Part shown: positions 5,963 to 8,587 of the stretch, piece by piece
Numbering within the stretch: position 1 is the stretch's first letter
Layout: each line of letters begins with the position of its first letter
Origin: Verrucomicrobiota bacterium
GTDB lineage: Bacteria > Verrucomicrobiota > Verrucomicrobiia > Chthoniobacterales > UBA10450
Assembly: GCA_003219095.1 (NCBI GenBank)
Contig: QHPM01000024.1
Location: forward strand, 1 to 8,587
Length of the DNA stretch: 8,587 nt
Direction: 5' to 3'
Made by a program: the position numbers and the translations under genes
The notes under the pieces: model-generated
Told to the model about the DNA's origin: nothing
The model's database searches: none
The model's input: only the letters and a program-made list of their open reading frames with translations

Positions 5963-7033
5963 TTATTTCTGGCGGTAAAAATCGTCAATCAGCGGTTTAA
6001 AATTGTTCTTGTCAATCTGCACGATCTTCATTTCGCGCCGCGCATTTTCAATCGAGTCGGAGGCGTGCGCGGCGTTGATCATGATGGTTTGGCCAAACTC
6101 TTTTCGGATTGAACCCGGTGGCGCCTTGCTCGGATCGGTCGGACCGAGCACTTCGCGTATTTTTTGTACCGCGTCTTCGCCTTGATAAACAATTGCGATG
6201 CATTTTTCCGTGCCGGGTTCGTCCTTCTGCGCTGACGCGATCTGGCTTGGCCGTCCGCCGGACATGAATTCCACAATGTCTTCCCACGCGTCCCGACCCT
6301 TTTCGGTTCCGAGTTTTTCCTGCAATACCGGCATGACTGGCCCGTAAAATTCTTCCGCTTGCGCCACGCTCATGCGATGAACCTTGAATCCAATGATGTA
6401 AAGCCCGCTGCGGGAAAAAACCTCAATCACGCCGCCGGGTCGCAAGTTTGGAAATTTGAAGTTGTCCGGTTTGATCAGAACGAGTGTCTTTTCAATCTTG
6501 GCACCGGCCGGATGCTCGATCACCTTTTCCAAAATCCCCCCATCCGTCTCCGAGAATTCAGCCCATAGCTTTAGGTCACGTTCCACCTGCTCGGGTTGAA
6601 TTGCAGTCAGCACCGCGGGTTCGAAATACGTGACCCTGCCGGTTTCATCCGCGATGTAGTCGCCGAAAGTATCGCGAATTGTTTCGCCGCTTGTTCGCTC
6701 ATTCACGATGTGACCGACAGTGCGATGAACCTTGGCCACCGCGTCCTCGCCGCGAAAGACGAGGAAAAGGACACGCGGTTGTTGATCGTTGATCCTGCCG
6801 GTAAAATTTCGGCGCACGTATTCGCGAATCAGCTCCTGCGTCGCGCGGTGCCGGGATTCCGTTTCCGTTACAATCGTTTCGGCATAGCGTTTCACCAGCT
6901 CTGCGCTGGGCGCGAACATTCGCCCCGCCGCGATGTCGAGTCCGGTACGCGAAATCAGCCGGGACACGATTCCGCCGGTGCGCGATTTGCGCATCGAATA
7001 AGGCGTCACGATGGCGTAGGAAAGCTCCTGCAT
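5963..7033 (-). CDS. ndk: Two-domain nucleoside diphosphate kinase with a degenerate N-terminal domain
   Basis: NDK makes nucleoside triphosphates by passing a gamma-phosphate through a phosphohistidine. This 356-residue protein is more than twice the usual 140-150 residues and contains two NDK-like halves. The C-terminal half (about 180-340) has KTLVLIKPDNF with Lys188, the block GPTDPSKAPPGSIRKEFG with Arg310, and NAAHASDSIENARRE with the phospho-acceptor His323. It also carries an insertion around residues 235-275 before IVYQGEDAVQ. The N-terminal half (about 1-145) keeps FRGEDAVAKVHRTVG and TIRDTFGDYI but ends in VTYFEPAVLT where the NxxHGSDS motif should be, and it lacks the KPD motif. 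It is probably inactive as a kinase and may be structural or regulatory (inference). The ATG at 7033 is supported by GGAG six bases upstream, the clearest Shine-Dalgarno sequence in the window. The aminotransferase gene follows after 6 bp, suggesting one transcript. Confidence 0.92.
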   Translation of the reverse strand: MQELSYAIVTPYSMRKSRTGGIVSRLISRTGLDIAAGRMFAPSAELVKRYAETIVTETESRHRATQELIREYVRRNFTGRINDQQPRVLFLVFRGEDAVAKVHRTVGHIVNERTSGETIRDTFGDYIADETGRVTYFEPAVLTAIQPEQVERDLKLWAEFSETDGGILEKVIEHPAGAKIEKTLVLIKPDNFKFPNLRPGGVIEVFSRSGLYIIGFKVHRMSVAQAEEFYGPVMPVLQEKLGTEKGRDAWEDIVEFMSGGRPSQIASAQKDEPGTEKCIAIVYQGEDAVQKIREVLGPTDPSKAPPGSIRKEFGQTIMINAAHASDSIENARREMKIVQIDKNNFKPLIDDFYRQK

Positions 7034-7103
7034 AAATTTCTCCGGCGGCCCTGATTAAACCGCCTACCTGCAGGTGGAATCGAAGTCGCCTGAGCCGGAG
7101 AAA
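7031..7103 (-). promoter_or_regulatory. Structured ndk leader that could hide its ribosome binding site
   Basis: On the minus strand, TTTCTCCGGC (7103-7094) is a perfect 10-bp complement of GCCGGAGAAA (7046-7037), which contains the GGAG Shine-Dalgarno at 7043-7040. A competing stem pairs GGCGG (7064-7060) with CCGCC (7048-7044) around an 11-base loop and leaves GGAG free. The two share 7046-7044 and cannot form together. The 47-base loop of the large stem also holds the palindrome acctgcaggt (7066-7075). The layout fits a translational switch, but no known riboswitch class is recognised and a dispersed repeat is also possible. Confidence 0.45.
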
Positions 7104-7165
7104 ATGCGGGTTGGCGCTCATGGCGTCAAATTCTTTCCCTTTTCCCTTTCGCCATCCCGAGCGCG

Positions 7166-8071
7166 TCAAGAAGCGGCGGTCTCCAGGACGCCGTTTTTTG
7201 TAAATCGGCGGATTGGAAGCCGCCGCTCTTTGATTGACTCGGCCTGACCCGCTATAACCGCGCTCCATTTCCCGCATCGCCGCGTTTCCGCAATCGCGAT
7301 CTCGTTTCGCTTCAGCGCGCGGACCAACTCCGCCTCCTGTTCGCGCAAAATACCTGAAAGAATCAACCATTGAGCGCGTTTTAGTCTTGGCAGAATCTCA
7401 ATTAGCAATTCGCTGAACAGGTTCGCGGTGATGATTTCGATGCTTCGCGGGAATTTCCGCCGCCGCACGTCGGCGACCCGAAAATCGATGTTATCGATCT
7501 TGTTTCGCCGCGCGTTTGCTCTCGCGGTCGCGATTGCCACCGGATCGTGATCGATCGCAATCACGCGTTTCGCACCGAAGCGTGCCGCCGCCAACGCAAG
7601 AATTCCCGAACCCGTCCCAAGATCGAGCAGCGTCCATCCCGCTCTCCAACCGCGGGTCGTTCTCTCGAGCAAGCGCAAAGTCATCGCCGTCGTTGCGTGC
7701 TCACCGGTCCCAAACGCAGCCCCCGCGGGTATAACAAGGAGCGGCGTCTTCCCAGCCGCCGATTTATTATAAACGGCGGTCTGGAGACCGCCGCTTCTTG
7801 CAATCACTAGCCGCTTCCCGATCTTCAGCGACTTCGATTTTTGAGGGCGCGAAAATTTCTTCAACCAGTCGCGGGGCAATTTGTCGATCGTTCCGCCAAA
7901 GCGGGAGCGAATTCTCTCCAAATCGCGCCGACTGCTGCCGGCAATTTCCGCAATTGCAGTTTTGCCACCTGGTCTGGAAATAACGGCGAGCCGCTGGCCC
8001 GTAACTTCGCGCACCGCCGCCTCGTTGGCTGCGAGCCAGACTGTGCTGGCTCGCTTTCGCCAAACGAACAT
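7166..8071 (-). CDS. prmA: Ribosomal protein L11 methyltransferase PrmA carrying two repeat-encoded segments
   Basis: PrmA uses S-adenosylmethionine to methylate ribosomal protein L11. Numbered from the ATG at 8071 (an upstream in-frame TTG at 8074 is less likely), the protein has 301 residues. The N-terminal domain starts MFVWRKRASTVWLAANEAA. The PrmA signature FGTGEHATT is at 120-128, SAM motif I DLGTGSGIL at 150-158, the acidic IDHDP at 173-177, and ITANLFSELLIEILP matches the family's VANILAxxL motif. The family-like sequence ends near CGKWSAVIA. Residues 91-113, between RLVI and IPAG, are encoded by a 66-bp palindromic element. The last 21 residues are encoded by a second, inverted copy whose edge also contributes to the TGA stop. 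The catalytic motifs are intact, so function may be retained. It lies 18 bp after the DUF1326-like gene. A four-codon ATG...TGA at 8085-8071 overlaps the start. Confidence 0.92.
   Translation of the reverse strand: MFVWRKRASTVWLAANEAAVREVTGQRLAVISRPGGKTAIAEIAGSSRRDLERIRSRFGGTIDKLPRDWLKKFSRPQKSKSLKIGKRLVIARSGGLQTAVYNKSAAGKTPLLVIPAGAAFGTGEHATTAMTLRLLERTTRGWRAGWTLLDLGTGSGILALAAARFGAKRVIAIDHDPVAIATARANARRNKIDNIDFRVADVRRRKFPRSIEIITANLFSELLIEILPRLKRAQWLILSGILREQEAELVRALKRNEIAIAETRRCGKWSAVIAGQAESIKERRLPIRRFTKNGVLETAAS
7167..7232 (+). repeat. 66-bp two-hairpin palindromic element, copy B (3' end of prmA)
   Basis: The element runs from caagaagcggcggtctcca to cgccgctctttg. It matches the inverted copy at 7735-7800 at 57 of 66 positions with no gaps, and its first 20 bases are identical to that copy. 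It consists of two GC-rich palindromic halves joined by an AT-rich linker, and the outer ends are themselves inverted repeats. Read on the minus strand it gives the prmA tail starting KERRLPIRRFTKNG, and the TGA stop uses its outermost bases with the neighbouring t at 7166. Confidence 0.9.
7735..7800 (-). repeat. 66-bp two-hairpin palindromic element, copy A (inside prmA)
   Basis: This copy is inverted relative to copy B. It includes the perfect stem cggcggtctggagaccgccg at 7774-7793 (9 bp with a 2-base loop), an AT-rich linker, and a weaker second stem at about 7741-7760. Its length is exactly 22 codons. It keeps the prmA frame, reading RSGGLQTAVYNKSAAGKTPL. By hand translation four of the six frames through the element are open, which would make in-frame insertion easier to tolerate. 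The organisation resembles REPIN/BIME or Rickettsia palindromic elements, without implying relatedness. Confidence 0.9.
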
Positions 8072-8089
8072 CAACCCAACACCATAAAA

Positions 8090-8587
8090 TTATTTCTTCT
8101 CCTCGCTTTCCGTCTTTTCTTTCTTCGCCATTTTCTGCGCTAAGCCGGCCGCATACTTCGAGTACTGCTCGCTGTCGACGGTGAAAGTTCCCAGCATGTA
8201 ATTCGTATCTGTCCAATCCCAATTCTGATCAGTATCGTTGTACGTCATTTTCGTCGTCTTGCCCTGCGCGTACTGATGATGAAGGGGATCTGCGCCCGGC
8301 GGATTGGTGATCTTCGACGAACCGCCGAGACCACCTTCAACCAAATGGCCGCTAAAGGTGGCTACGTTTCCGATGGTAATGATGTGATCTTTGCCTTCGA
8401 TTTTACGCGTGATTGGAACGTAAACCGTTTTGAAATTCTTCGAGCCATTGTTCGAAGGCAGGACGGCGGCCGCAATTGCTTCCAACGCTTTGCGTTGCTC
8501 GGGATTGGCTTTTTCGTCGATGTAGTTCGTGGAAAAATTCCATTTCCCGAACGAATCCATCATCGTTTGGTTTTCCGGACTCTGGGC
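8090..8587 (-). CDS. DUF1326-like protein, C-terminal part (5' end beyond window)
   Basis: The frame is open from the right edge to the TAA at 8090-8092, giving 166 residues without a credible start. The internal ATGs at 8563 and 8560 are in frame, but sequence continues upstream of them without a break. The segment YIDEKANPEQRKALEAIAAAVLP matches the DExATxxQRKAL-type motif of DUF1326 proteins. KTVYVPITRKIEGKDHIITIGNVATFSG, GSSKITNPPGADPLHH and WDWTDTNYMLGTFTV agree with the beta-rich C-terminal half of that family as remembered. The last residues, KMAKKEKTESEEKK, are strongly charged and probably disordered. DUF1326 function is not established; many members are exported, but the N-terminus needed to judge this lies outside the window. 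Any Cys-rich N-terminal motif cannot be checked. It precedes prmA by 18 bp on the same strand. Confidence 0.6.
   Translation of the reverse strand, partial: AQSPENQTMMDSFGKWNFSTNYIDEKANPEQRKALEAIAAAVLPSNNGSKNFKTVYVPITRKIEGKDHIITIGNVATFSGHLVEGGLGGSSKITNPPGADPLHHQYAQGKTTKMTYNDTDQNWDWTDTNYMLGTFTVDSEQYSKYAAGLAQKMAKKEKTESEEKK

Noticed and set aside
7037..7103. Intrinsic terminator of prmA
   Set aside because: The 47-base loop is too long and no U-tract follows the stem; a leader structure fits better.
7116..7147. A nine-codon frame (MAKGKRERI) or a leader peptide between prmA and ndk
   Set aside because: It is too short and has no ribosome binding site or regulatory codon pattern.
6699..7370. 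A 223-codon minus-strand frame spanning the prmA/ndk gap
   Set aside because: It overlaps the well-supported ends of prmA and ndk in another frame, and its sequence is Arg-rich like other shadow frames of GC-rich genes.
7516..7810. Two plus-strand frames running through copy A of the 66-bp element
   Set aside because: They exist because the element is open in several frames and lie opposite prmA coding sequence.
8072..8074. TTG as the prmA start
   Set aside because: The adjacent in-frame ATG at 8071 gives the MFVWRK N-terminus typical of related proteins as remembered.

Overview
All eight genes lie on the minus strand, so transcription runs from high to low coordinates. The window looks chromosomal and comes from a Gram-negative bacterium, most likely a Verrucomicrobiota member of the Chthoniobacterales (Spartobacteria) type. 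This is an inference. It rests on an LpxC-FabZ fusion followed by lpxA, a two-domain nucleoside diphosphate kinase, a GH57/DUF1957 branching enzyme, a FlgD-Ig-like exported protein of a kind common in that group, and many short palindromic intergenic repeats. Most genes lack an obvious Shine-Dalgarno sequence. No phage, insertion-sequence, CRISPR, tRNA or rRNA feature was seen.

Layout in transcription order: the C-terminal part of a DUF1326-like protein (8587-8090); prmA, the ribosomal protein L11 methyltransferase (8071-7166); a structured-looking leader and a double-domain ndk (7103-5963); a class I aminotransferase broken by a small deletion and frameshift (5956-4831); a GH57 glycogen branching enzyme that appears to have lost an internal helix in frame (4760-3258); about 200 bp of repeats; a short exported FlgD-Ig-like protein (3053-2172); the lipid A genes lpxC-fabZ (2175-859) and lpxA (741 to beyond the left edge). 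LpxA acylates UDP-GlcNAc, LpxC deacetylates the product and FabZ dehydrates 3-hydroxyacyl-ACP. The last two genes therefore place competing uses of one acyl-ACP pool in one transcription unit.

The most unusual feature is the way small palindromic repeats have entered coding sequence. A 66-bp two-hairpin element (exactly 22 codons) lies in frame inside prmA. A second copy, 57/66 identical and in inverted orientation, supplies the last 21 codons and part of the stop codon of the same gene. A different triple-hairpin repeat is translated as part of the tail of the FlgD-like protein, whose start codon also falls in a repeat-like sequence. The ndk leader contains two mutually exclusive stem-loops, one of which would hide its Shine-Dalgarno sequence. 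The aminotransferase and branching enzyme each lack a segment of roughly one or two secondary-structure elements. These losses could be real decay or assembly errors.
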